From CAYWNK01 sp047639615 (GTDB lineage: Bacteria > Planctomycetota > UBA1135 > GCA-002686595), in assembly GCA_047639615.1 (NCBI GenBank), contig JBLIOL010000233.1, forward strand, positions 1-8,886: a stretch of 8,886 nt of DNA. Direction: 5' to 3'. The position numbers and the translations under genes are program-made. The notes under the pieces are model-generated. The model saw only the letters and a list, made by a program, of their open reading frames with translations. It searched no databases and was not told the DNA's origin. Below are positions 1-6,549 of the stretch, piece by piece; within the stretch, counting starts at the first letter, position 1; each line of letters begins with the position of its first letter.

Positions 1-704
1 TTCGGGCGCTGGCTACGAACGACAACGTGCGCAGCGTGCTGCTCACGGGTACGGGCAAGGCTTTTTGCTCCGGCGGCGATGTTAAAGACATCATCGGACG
101 TCTGTTCGGGGTGAGCCACGCGGAGTTACTGGCCTTCACGCGCATGACCTGCGATCTGATCGAGGCCATGCGCCGGTTGGAGAAGCCCATCGTTGGCGCG
201 ATGAACGGCACCACCTGTGGCGCGGGGGCGGTCATGTCGGCGGCCTGCGACATTCGGGTGGCAGCGGAGTCGGCGCGAATCGCTTTCCTGTTCACGAAAG
301 TGGGCTTGTGCGGCGCAGACATGGGTGCGGCCTGGCTCTTGCCGCGCATCGTGGGCGCGGGCCATGCGGCCGACATGCTCATGTTCGGAGACTTCTACAC
401 GGCCGAGCGCGCGCATCAGATTGGCTTCTACAACTATGTGGTTCCGGACGCGGAGCTCGAGGGCTACGCCATGGAGAAGGCGCGCGCATTGGCAGCCGGA
501 CCCACTATGGGCCTAGCTGTGACCAAGCGCATGCTCAACGAGGAGGCGCATATGGATCTAGGTGAAGCCATGCAGATGGAAGGCTGGATTCAAGCCGAGT
601 GCATGAAGCACCCCGACTACTTAGAGGCCTACGAGGCGTTCATGGAAAAACGCCCCAAGAACTTCATTCAGAACGCACCCGGCGGCGCGGGCCAAGGCTC
701 CTAG
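1..704 (+). CDS. Enoyl-CoA hydratase/isomerase family protein (5' end cut off by the window)
   Basis: Crotonase-fold enzyme acting on acyl-CoA thioesters in the cytoplasm, probably in aromatic or fatty acid CoA degradation. The reading frame is open from base 3, so the gene begins upstream; the GTG at 27 lies inside a conserved stretch and is not the start. About 234 residues are present and some 30 N-terminal residues are missing. Visible signatures are the first oxyanion-hole segment AFCSGGD (about 60-80) and the second, GTTCGAGAVMSAACDIR (about 208-258). Against classical hydratase, the first catalytic glutamate position (GGGCEL) reads GAGAVM, and the second (QPE) reads FTK. An aspartate in GADMG (codon 318-320) sits where isomerase and dehalogenase relatives such as PaaG carry a catalytic Asp. 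The reaction may therefore be isomerisation or another crotonase chemistry rather than plain hydration. The TAG stop overlaps the next gene's GTG by one base. Family assignment is secure; substrate is unknown. Confidence 0.92.
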   Translation, partial: RALATNDNVRSVLLTGTGKAFCSGGDVKDIIGRLFGVSHAELLAFTRMTCDLIEAMRRLEKPIVGAMNGTTCGAGAVMSAACDIRVAAESARIAFLFTKVGLCGADMGAAWLLPRIVGAGHAADMLMFGDFYTAERAHQIGFYNYVVPDAELEGYAMEKARALAAGPTMGLAVTKRMLNEEAHMDLGEAMQMEGWIQAECMKHPDYLEAYEAFMEKRPKNFIQNAPGGAGQGS

Positions 705-1864
705 TGGAACAAGCACAACTGGATGAGCTGCGCGCGGAGGCGCGCGCCTTTGCATTGGAGCACGCGCATGCGGTCGAAGAGGCTGGCGGCGAGGACGCTC
801 AGGCATGGAAGGCCTTGGAGCTCTTGGCTGCGGGTGGCTGGCTGAAGTGGACCGTGCCGGCGCGAGACGGCGGGCATGTAGCCACTAGCTTGTGCGCGCA
901 GGACCTGGTCAGCGTGCGCGCCATGGGTGCCGTGCGCGCGGGCCTGGCCTATGGCTCGGGCATGCTCGATGTGATGTTCGTGGAGCAAGGACTTGGCTCC
1001 TACCCGGTGGCGCGCGGTGGCAGCGAAGCTTTGCGAGCGCGCGTCTTGCCGCGGGTGGCTGCTGGCGAGCACGTGGCGGCCTTTGCCGTCACGGAGACGG
1101 ACGCGGGTTCGGACCTAAGCGGTGTGAGCCTCTCGGCCACGCGCACGGCGAGTGGCTGGCGCCTCAAGGGCTCGAAGACTCTGATTACCAACGCCGGCTT
1201 GGCTGACGGCTATACGGTGCTAGCGCGCAGCTCGGGCGAGCCGGGGGAGCGCGGCGGACTGAGCATGTTCTACGTGTCCTCCGAGGCTCCCGGGCTCTCC
1301 GTGGAGCGCTTCGAGGTTATGGCGCCGCACCCCATCGGCGATGTGCACTTCGCCGACGTGGAGGTCGACGAGGACTGCCTGCTGGGGGAGGAGGGCGCTG
1401 GTATGGACTTGGCGCTCGGCAACCTGGCACGCTTTCGGACCTCTGTGGCTGCGGCTGCCAACGGTTTTGCCGAACGCGCCCTGGCGGAGTCCGTAACGCA
1501 CTTGGAAGGACGCAAGCAATTCGGACGGCCGCTATCGAGCTTCCAAGGACTGCGCTTCGACCTGGCCGAAATGGATGTGCGCTTGGCGGCGGCGGAGCTG
1601 CTGGTGCGCGAGGCCGCGCTCTCGGTGGACACCGAGGGCGACGCAACCCAGGACGTGGCGCGGGCCAAGCTCTTCGCCACGGAGACGGCCGGTTGGATCT
1701 GTGATCGTGCCGTGCAGCACCTGGGTGGACTCGGCGTGCGCCGCGGGCAGGTGGTGGAGCGACTCTTCCGTGAGGTGCGCGCATTGCGCATCTACGAAGG
1801 CACCAGCGAGATCCAAAAATTGATCCTCGCCAAGGAATTGCTGCGGCGTCACCGTAGCGAGTAA
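704..1864 (+). CDS. Acyl-CoA dehydrogenase family protein
   Basis: FAD-dependent enzyme that introduces an alpha,beta double bond into an acyl-CoA, passing electrons to an electron-transfer flavoprotein. The frame stays open upstream to 599, but that stretch lies inside the preceding gene. The GTG at 704 overlaps the upstream stop (TAGTG) and gives a normal-length 386-residue protein, so it was chosen. Family signature 1 is seen as FAVTETDAGSDLSG, followed by GWRLKGSKTLITNAG (the flavin and substrate region). The C-terminal helical domain carries GRKQFGRPLSSFQGLRFDLAEM and the second signature QHLGGLGVRRGQVVERLFRE. Glu365 in IYEGTSEIQ is at the usual catalytic-base position. It is apparently co-transcribed with the crotonase-family gene before it and the ferredoxin after it. 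Its neighbours suggest an aromatic or alicyclic CoA substrate, but chain or ring specificity cannot be read from the sequence. A glutaryl-CoA- or cyclohexanecarboxyl-CoA-type specificity is possible. Confidence 0.93.
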   Translation: MEQAQLDELRAEARAFALEHAHAVEEAGGEDAQAWKALELLAAGGWLKWTVPARDGGHVATSLCAQDLVSVRAMGAVRAGLAYGSGMLDVMFVEQGLGSYPVARGGSEALRARVLPRVAAGEHVAAFAVTETDAGSDLSGVSLSATRTASGWRLKGSKTLITNAGLADGYTVLARSSGEPGERGGLSMFYVSSEAPGLSVERFEVMAPHPIGDVHFADVEVDEDCLLGEEGAGMDLALGNLARFRTSVAAAANGFAERALAESVTHLEGRKQFGRPLSSFQGLRFDLAEMDVRLAAAELLVREAALSVDTEGDATQDVARAKLFATETAGWICDRAVQHLGGLGVRRGQVVERLFREVRALRIYEGTSEIQKLILAKELLRRHRSE

Positions 1865-1867
1865 TCG

Positions 1868-2257
1868 ATGCCTACTTTTCAACGACACGTTTTTGTCTGC
1901 ACCCGCGATCGCGGCGAGGGACACCCGCGCGGCTGTTGCGCGAGCAAGGACTCGGCCGCGGTCTTGGACGCGCTCAAGAGCGGCGTGGCCGCGCGCGGCC
2001 TGCGCCGCGTCGTGCGCGCGCAGGGATCCGGTTGCCTCGATCAGTGTGCACGGGGCGTGACCCTGGTGGTCTACCCCGATGCGGTCTGGTACGGCGCGGT
2101 GAACGCGGCCGACGTGGACGAGATCCTCGACGAGCATGTGCTGGGCGGCCGAGTCGTCGAGCGACTGCGCATACCGGAGGATCAGCTCACGGGCGTGGTT
2201 CCTCCCGCAGACGAACCGGGCAAGTGCCCGGCACCCCTTCAGCCTCCTAGCCAATAG
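1868..2257 (+). CDS. Thioredoxin-fold [2Fe-2S] ferredoxin
   Basis: Small 129-residue electron carrier of the thioredoxin-like ferredoxin family (Aquifex Fd4 type, related to the NuoE fold). Four cysteines fit the family's cluster-binding spacing: Cys11, Cys24 (x12), Cys56 (x31) and Cys60 (x3), the last two in SGCLDQCARG. Cys23 is an extra neighbour of Cys24. The fold elements RHVFVCT, VTLVVYPDAVWYGAV and ADVDEILDEHVL match the family. After about residue 91 comes a low-complexity, proline-rich tail with another cysteine (PGKCPAP), unlikely to bind the cluster. The start ATG is 3 nt after the acyl-CoA dehydrogenase stop, without a strong Shine-Dalgarno, and 1 nt separates its stop from the next ATG. 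Placement between the dehydrogenase and a PaaA-like ferritin-fold protein suggests it carries electrons for a local redox step. Its actual partner is inferred only from position. Confidence 0.88.
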   Translation: MPTFQRHVFVCTRDRGEGHPRGCCASKDSAAVLDALKSGVAARGLRRVVRAQGSGCLDQCARGVTLVVYPDAVWYGAVNAADVDEILDEHVLGGRVVERLRIPEDQLTGVVPPADEPGKCPAPLQPPSQ

Positions 2258-2258
2258 C

Positions 2259-2975
2259 ATGCGACCCAAGGATATCGACCAAATCGACGAGGAATCCTCC
2301 GCCCTGCTGCGGCGCATCCTCGAGCGCCAGGCCTATCGCCAACGCATGGCGGCCAACATCCGCGGGCACGGCATCAAGTTCTTTCCTGAACTGGATGAGA
2401 AGCTCGCCTTCGTCACCGAACTGGAGGCTTCGCTGCATGTGTTGCACCAGGTGGAGCGCCTCTACGTGAGCCTCGGCGGCGAACACCTGACCGAGAAGGT
2501 ACGCCCGCGTATGGAGCGCATTCCTTACCCGGTTTCGCGCCAGGAGCAGGCGGTTTGCTTGGGACTGGTGGGCCGCGCAGAGCGCTCGGCGGCGCGCAGT
2601 TACCTGGGTGGTATCAGCCGCGACTTCGCCGAGATCGCGCGCGAGTTAGCATCCTCACCCTCCGGTGCTGTAGAGGCTGAGGAGGAACGCTTCATAGCCT
2701 TCGCACAGGACGCCGGTAATCGCACCCAGGCTCTGGAGTATTGGCAGCGTTGGATGGTTGTGGGTTTGCGTGCCATCGGTCGGCCTGGAACCAGCGGGGA
2801 CGTGCGCGCGGTGGAGTTGCAACTGCGCACGAAGAGCGTGGCCGAGGTGATGGGGGACTTCCTGGATGATGTGGCGCCGCTGCAGTCCGAGGCTGACCTA
2901 CCCCTACCTTCGCCCGAGGTGCACGGCATCGACGTGCCCGCTGAACTGCTCGAGCGATTTAAGGTGCAGGCATGA
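2259..2975 (+). CDS. Divergent PaaA/PaaC-like ferritin-fold protein (phenylacetate catabolic family), di-iron site apparently degraded
   Basis: A 238-residue, mostly helical protein. I place it tentatively in the phenylacetic-acid-catabolic ferritin-like family (PaaA, PaaC, BoxB). Compared from memory with E. coli PaaA, residues 20-75 follow the helix pair around the first ligand motif, and residues 157-220 (QALEYWQRWMVVGLRAIGRPG, then LRTKSVAEVMGDFLDDVAP and LPLPSPEVHG) follow the PaaA pattern of a Trp-rich helix, GPPD-type loop, R-x-TNDELRQRFVD and PDPDL. Key ligands look altered. Around His60 the motif is EASLH, not ExxH, and the second ExxH region reads RELASSPS, without histidine. It may be a non-catalytic partner like PaaC, or a different ferritin-like activity. 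The frame extends upstream to 2136, but that overlaps the ferredoxin. ATG 2259, 1 nt after the ferredoxin stop, is the likely start. The stop overlaps the next gene as ATGA. Gene reality is high; family call moderate. Confidence 0.75.
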   Translation: MRPKDIDQIDEESSALLRRILERQAYRQRMAANIRGHGIKFFPELDEKLAFVTELEASLHVLHQVERLYVSLGGEHLTEKVRPRMERIPYPVSRQEQAVCLGLVGRAERSAARSYLGGISRDFAEIARELASSPSGAVEAEEERFIAFAQDAGNRTQALEYWQRWMVVGLRAIGRPGTSGDVRAVELQLRTKSVAEVMGDFLDDVAPLQSEADLPLPSPEVHGIDVPAELLERFKVQA

Positions 2976-3739
2976 GCGAGCCTGAGAAGGTGCTTCTGAT
3001 GGGTGCCGGCGCCGATCTCGTGGAGGGGGAGCTGTTCGAGGCTGCCCCCCAAAGCCCCGAGGCGGAGGAGCGTGCCGGCCGCTCGGTGGTGCTCGTGCAC
3101 GAGGTCTTTGGCCTGGACCCTTTTACTCGTCAGGTTGCGCGCGAATTGGCTGCTGAGGGTTATCAAGTCTTGGCTCCCGACCTGTACAGCCGCGAGGGTT
3201 TGCCCGGGCCGGCGCCCAGTGCGGATGATCCTGCGCCCAGTTGGGACATAGACACGATTCGCGCCGCCGCCGCCGGCCTGTCCGATCGTCAGGCCGTGAG
3301 CGATGTCGAAGGGGCGGGCAAGGAGCTCAAGAGACGCGGCGCGAGTAAGGAAGGACTGGTGGTCATGGGCTTCTGCCGCGGGGGCACGTTGGCCTTCTTG
3401 GCCGGTTGCCAAAGTCGCCGCTTCCAGGCTGTGGTCGATTTTTACGGCCGCATCGTCTACCCCGAGCTGAGCGAGAACCAACCGGTCCAGCCGCTCGAGA
3501 TGCTGCTCAACCTCGGCGTGCCGCTGATCGGCCACTTCGGGAGCGACGACCCGTCCATTCCTGCGGACGATGTGGAGGCTCTCAAGCAGGGCCTCGAGTC
3601 CTCCGCCAAGACCTTCACCCTGCACACCTACGAGGGCGGCAAGCACGGCTTCGCCAACCCCCTACGACCAGCCTTTGATGATTCTCACAGTGCTTCAGCC
3701 TGGAATCGAACCCACCGCTTCCTCGATGAGGTCCTGTGA
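2972..3739 (+). CDS. Dienelactone hydrolase family protein (alpha/beta hydrolase)
   Basis: Cytoplasmic alpha/beta hydrolase of 255 residues in the dienelactone hydrolase family, whose founding members open dienelactones in aromatic degradation. The Cys-Asp-His triad is visible: Cys135 in the nucleophile elbow GFCRGG, Asp193 in FGSDDPSIP and His225 in GGKHGFANP. Glu44 in VHEVFGLDPFTR matches the conserved glutamate that interacts with the catalytic cysteine. LAPDLYSREG and FYGRIVYPEL are further family landmarks. An N-terminal extension of about 35 residues precedes the first core strand. The start codon overlaps the previous stop (ATGA), and an AAGG at 2961-2964 sits 7 nt upstream, one of the few clear ribosome binding sites here. 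It closes the five-gene operon. The natural substrate is unknown; a lactone or ester from the same aromatic route is inferred. Confidence 0.92.
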   Translation: MSEPEKVLLMGAGADLVEGELFEAAPQSPEAEERAGRSVVLVHEVFGLDPFTRQVARELAAEGYQVLAPDLYSREGLPGPAPSADDPAPSWDIDTIRAAAAGLSDRQAVSDVEGAGKELKRRGASKEGLVVMGFCRGGTLAFLAGCQSRRFQAVVDFYGRIVYPELSENQPVQPLEMLLNLGVPLIGHFGSDDPSIPADDVEALKQGLESSAKTFTLHTYEGGKHGFANPLRPAFDDSHSASAWNRTHRFLDEVL

Positions 3740-3784
3740 CGCAGACTCGGGCCGTCCCCTACTTCCCTGCTAGCCAATCCAAGC

Positions 3785-4639
3785 ATGTCCTCCAGCCTCA
3801 GCTTCTTTGATCTTGTCCCCGGCAAGGTCCTGCTCGACCGTTACCGCATCCTTCGGCCCCATCGCGAAACTGGCATGGCCACGGCTTTCGCCGTGGAGGA
3901 CGAGGAGGACAACTCCCGCGCCGAGGTACAGGTCTTTCCCTCGACGCTCTTTGCCGACTATGAGCAGGCACGCGGTTTCGCTGATCGGCTAGGCGCTTGG
4001 AGCGAGCTGAATTACGCGGCCGTGATGCGCACGCACGGTGTAGAGGTGCTTGAGGATGGCACGGTCCTGTTGATTACGGACTTCCCCACGGGCTCCAGCC
4101 TGCGCGGCCGCATGGCCGACAGCACCCGCATGGATCCGGACGAGGTACTGGCGCTTTCGCGCGACCTGCTCGGCGGGCTGGGTGAGATTCACGCGGCCGG
4201 CTTGGTGCACGGCGATCTGAAGCCCGCTTCGATCTACCTACGCGGCGAAGGCCTCGGCGCACAGCTTGTGGACGGCGGTGTGACCCCGGGACTTTGGGAG
4301 GCAAAGCACCTGGGCACACGTACGGCGTTGATCGGTACGCCCTTCTACTCCCCACTGGAGCAGTTCTCCGGGGATGCTCCGAGTGCGTCCGCCGACCTTT
4401 ATGGCCTCGGCACGCTCATGTACGAACTGCTCACCGGCGTCATGCCCTGGCAGGGCAAGGGCTTCATCGAAGTCTTCCAGTCCAAGATGCAGGAAGGCCC
4501 GCCGTCCATGGCCGCTCGCGCGCCGGGCGTCGATGTCCCTCTGGAGTTAGAAGAGGCCATCGCTAATAGCCTGCGCGCCAAGCGTGGCGAGCGTTACGTT
4601 TCGGCTGACGATTTCATGGGCGCGCTCTCGGGCCTCTAG
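3785..4639 (+). CDS. Eukaryotic-type Ser/Thr protein kinase-like protein, probable pseudokinase
   Basis: A 284-residue single-domain Hanks-type kinase fold with no transmembrane segment or extracellular domain, so apparently cytoplasmic. Seen in order: a weak nucleotide loop (LRPHRETGMATAFAVED); the strand that should carry the VAIK lysine, which reads AEVQVF with Gln49 at the Lys position; the catalytic loop HGDLKPASIYL with Asp144 and Lys146 kept but Ser149 replacing the metal-binding Asn; DGG at 163-165 replacing DFG with Asp163 kept; GTPFYSPLEQ with Glu192 as the APE-like glutamate; and ADLYGLGTLMYELLTGVMPW for helix F. Loss of the lysine and asparagine suggests weak or no phosphotransfer, though some such proteins retain activity. 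It begins 45 nt after the hydrolase gene without an obvious ribosome binding site, so it could be read from the upstream operon. Its role here is unknown. The stop codon lies within the first bases of the palindromic repeat that follows. Confidence 0.88.
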   Translation: MSSSLSFFDLVPGKVLLDRYRILRPHRETGMATAFAVEDEEDNSRAEVQVFPSTLFADYEQARGFADRLGAWSELNYAAVMRTHGVEVLEDGTVLLITDFPTGSSLRGRMADSTRMDPDEVLALSRDLLGGLGEIHAAGLVHGDLKPASIYLRGEGLGAQLVDGGVTPGLWEAKHLGTRTALIGTPFYSPLEQFSGDAPSASADLYGLGTLMYELLTGVMPWQGKGFIEVFQSKMQEGPPSMAARAPGVDVPLELEEAIANSLRAKRGERYVSADDFMGALSGL

Positions 4640-4800
4640 CAGCCCGCTTAAGAAACAGCGACTTGTCGCTCGGCTCCCACGAAGCGCCTAGCTGCGTTGC
4701 CAGAACCCCCAAATAGCCACCACTATGGGGGACCTGTCGCCTTGCCAGACGATCCGTGGAAACCAATCGCTGGGCCGCTGTTTTTAAAGCGGCCTGCTAG
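4636..4800. repeat. 165-bp imperfect palindromic intergenic element, copy 1
   Basis: Bases 4636-4660 match the reverse complement of 4776-4800 at 22 of 25 positions, counted by hand. Pairing continues inward with scattered, mostly transition mismatches to a C5/G5 pair (4706-4710 and 4727-4731) around a centre near 4718. Inside are GCTGCGTTGC (4691-4700) and CGCCTTGCCAG (4738-4748), both also present in copy 2 at nearly the same offsets. The left end overlaps the kinase TAG stop (4637-4639). The size and full-length dyad resemble ERIC-type or miniature mobile elements; no coding capacity is seen. Within the right arm, GGCCGCT (4773-4779) and AGCGGCC (4788-4794) can fold locally, with the T run in the loop rather than after the stem. 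Confidence 0.85.
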
Positions 4801-4818
4801 GCTCAGACTTCGTGCGGG

Positions 4819-4864
4819 CGCAGCCCGGATCCTGGGGGGACTACCCGCTAGGATCCGGGCTGCG
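4819..4864. repeat. Perfect 15-bp inverted repeat (stable hairpin) before the CoA ligase gene
   Basis: CGCAGCCCGGATCCT (4819-4833) is the exact reverse complement of 4850-4864, with a 16-nt loop; G4818-C4865 adds another pair. The GCAGCCCGGAT arm resembles REP-type palindromes known from several proteobacteria. No T run follows on either strand, so it is not a classical intrinsic terminator. It sits 55 nt before the ligase ATG and could be a REP unit, an mRNA-stabilising structure or a factor-dependent terminator. It is separate from the 165-bp element that ends at 4800. No promoter was convincing in the remaining bases 4865-4919. Confidence 0.85.
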
Positions 4865-4919
4865 CTGTTGAATGGGACTCAGGTCTATCGAAGGGGCCGC
4901 GCACATATCAAACTAGGGT

Positions 4920-6512
4920 ATGAGCCTAGCTGCCGCGACGAACCTGCCCGAGCGCTTCAATCTCTGCGAGTACTTCCTCGATCGCAACTTGGACGAGGGG
5001 CGGGCCGACAAGATCGCCCTGCACTGCGGCGAGGAGTCCTGGACCTACGGCGAGATCGCGCAGCGTGTGCGCGCCTTGACCCACAGCCTGCGTGAGGCGG
5101 GCTTGCGGCCCGAAGAGCGAGTGCTGCTAGTGCTGCCTGACGGGATCGAGTTCGTGGTGGCTTGGTTCGCCGTTCTGCGCGCGGGCGGGGTCTTCGCCAT
5201 GGTGAATCCCCTGCTCAAGGCCAAGGACTTTGAGGCCTATCTGGAGTACACCAAGGCGCGCGTGCTCGTGACCCATGTGGATGCGCTTGGTGAGATCGAG
5301 GATGCGGCGCGCGCGGCGCGGCTGTGCGATCACGTCTGGGTGGTGGGCGATCTTGAGCAGGTGCCTGCGGACTTCGTCGGCTTCGACACAGCGCTCGCGG
5401 CGGGGGATTCTGAATCGGAGCTTGCTGCAGTGGAGCCCACCGGGCCCGACGACTTGGCCGGCTGGTTGTTCACTTCGGGGTCCACGGGGCGGCCCAAGGC
5501 CTGCGTGCATGTGCACGGGGACTACGCCTATTCCACGGAGACTTACGCTCTGGAAGTGGCTGGCTATTGCGAGGACGACGTGTGTCTCTCGGTGCCGAAG
5601 CTGTTCTTTGGGTATGCCACCGGCACCAACCTGATGTTCCCCTTCCGGGTGGGCGCCACGGTGGTTCTCTTCCCGGGACGCAGCACCGCCGATCAGCTCT
5701 TCGATCTGATTGAGAAGCACCGGCCGACCTTCCTCTCCAGCGTGCCGACTCTGATCAACAACATGCTGCGCTCGCCGCGCGTGGATCAGGTGGATCTGTC
5801 CTGTCTGCGCATCTGTCTCTCGGCGGGGGAGGCCCTGCCGCCGGCCCTATATGAGGAGTGGCACGAGCGCACCAAGGTCGAGATTCTTGACGGCATCGGC
5901 TCGGCGGAGATGTTCCACATCTACATCTCGAACTACCCCGGCGATGTGCGCCCGGGAAGCTTGGGTCGCTTGGTGCCCGGCTATGACGCACAGGTGGTGG
6001 ACCCCGAGGGCAAGCCCGTGGCAGACGGCGAGCCCGGACGTCTGCGGGTCAAGGGTGGCTCCACGGCCATGGCCTATTGGGGCGACAAGGCCAGCTCCAA
6101 CGAGACTTTTCAAGGGGCCTGGTGCACAACGGCGGACATCTTCCGCCGGGATGCGCAGGGCTACTTCACCTACGTGGGGCGCGGGGATGATCTGCTCAAG
6201 GTGAGCGGCATCTGGGTCGCGCCCCTGGAGATCGAGGACGCCATGCTGCGCCATCCCTCCGTGGACGAGGTCTGCGTGGTGGGTCGGACGGATGACAAGG
6301 GCTTGGTCAAGCCCCTGGCCTACGTGGTTCCGGTCGCCGGGGTGAGCGGTAGCGACGACCTAGGGGTAGAGCTCAAAGCCCATCTGAAGGACTGCCTAGC
6401 GCCCTACAAATACCCCCGCTGGTTCGAATGGCGCGAGTCCCTGCCGCGCAACGATCGCGGCAAGGTGGCCCGGCGAGTCCTGCAAGCGGAAGCGGAAGGC
6501 CAGACAGCCTGA
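4920..6512 (+). CDS. Benzoate-CoA ligase family protein (aromatic acid CoA ligase)
   Basis: ATP-dependent adenylate-forming enzyme of 530 residues, the usual length for benzoate-CoA ligases. It activates an aromatic carboxylic acid through an acyl-AMP to its CoA thioester. The AMP-binding P-loop motif FTSGSTGRPK is at residues 184-193. The substrate-domain stretch SVPKLFFGYATGTNLMFPFRVGATVVLFPGR is characteristic of the benzoate/2-aminobenzoate CoA ligase subgroup. SAGEALPPALYEEW and DGIGSAEMFHIYISN follow. The hinge motif YVGRGDDLLKVSGIWVAPLEIE begins at residue 418, and the catalytic C-terminal Lys515 lies in LPRNDRGKV. The ATG at 4920 has AGGG only about 2 nt upstream, too close for an ideal ribosome binding site. 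It stands alone between two palindromic elements, flanked by two operons that probably serve the same pathway. The exact acid (benzoate, 2-aminobenzoate, salicylate or other) cannot be read from the sequence. Confidence 0.93.
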   Translation: MSLAAATNLPERFNLCEYFLDRNLDEGRADKIALHCGEESWTYGEIAQRVRALTHSLREAGLRPEERVLLVLPDGIEFVVAWFAVLRAGGVFAMVNPLLKAKDFEAYLEYTKARVLVTHVDALGEIEDAARAARLCDHVWVVGDLEQVPADFVGFDTALAAGDSESELAAVEPTGPDDLAGWLFTSGSTGRPKACVHVHGDYAYSTETYALEVAGYCEDDVCLSVPKLFFGYATGTNLMFPFRVGATVVLFPGRSTADQLFDLIEKHRPTFLSSVPTLINNMLRSPRVDQVDLSCLRICLSAGEALPPALYEEWHERTKVEILDGIGSAEMFHIYISNYPGDVRPGSLGRLVPGYDAQVVDPEGKPVADGEPGRLRVKGGSTAMAYWGDKASSNETFQGAWCTTADIFRRDAQGYFTYVGRGDDLLKVSGIWVAPLEIEDAMLRHPSVDEVCVVGRTDDKGLVKPLAYVVPVAGVSGSDDLGVELKAHLKDCLAPYKYPRWFEWRESLPRNDRGKVARRVLQAEAEGQTA

Positions 6513-6549
6513 ATCCCGCTGGCTACGAAGCCTGGGGGAGGTACGCTGA

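Noticed and set aside
1532..2317. 261-codon minus-strand open frame
   Set aside because: It is a shadow of the acyl-CoA dehydrogenase and ferredoxin genes, both of which have clear catalytic or ligand motifs on the + strand.
2600..3646. 348-codon open frame on the minus strand
   Set aside because: It lies antisense to the PaaA-like and DLH genes, has low-complexity composition and no recognisable motif; high-GC coding DNA commonly leaves such open frames.
2247..3778. Shared CTAGCCAAT just before the ATGs at 2259 and 3785
   Set aside because: It is only 9 bases, seen twice, at different distances from the start, and does not resemble a ribosome binding site; chance is a fair explanation.
4773..4794. 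Intrinsic terminator after the kinase (GC stem with T run)
   Set aside because: The T run is in the loop, not after the stem, on either strand, and the stem is part of the larger palindrome.
4868..4911. Sigma-70 promoter (TTGAAT at 4868 and TATCAA at 4906) before the ligase
   Set aside because: The spacing is 32 nt, far from the usual 16-18, and the -10 match is weak.
4697..5095. 132-codon + strand open frame over the intergenic region and ligase 5' end
   Set aside because: It runs through two palindromes and an alternate frame of the ligase; composition is arginine-rich and no domain is visible.
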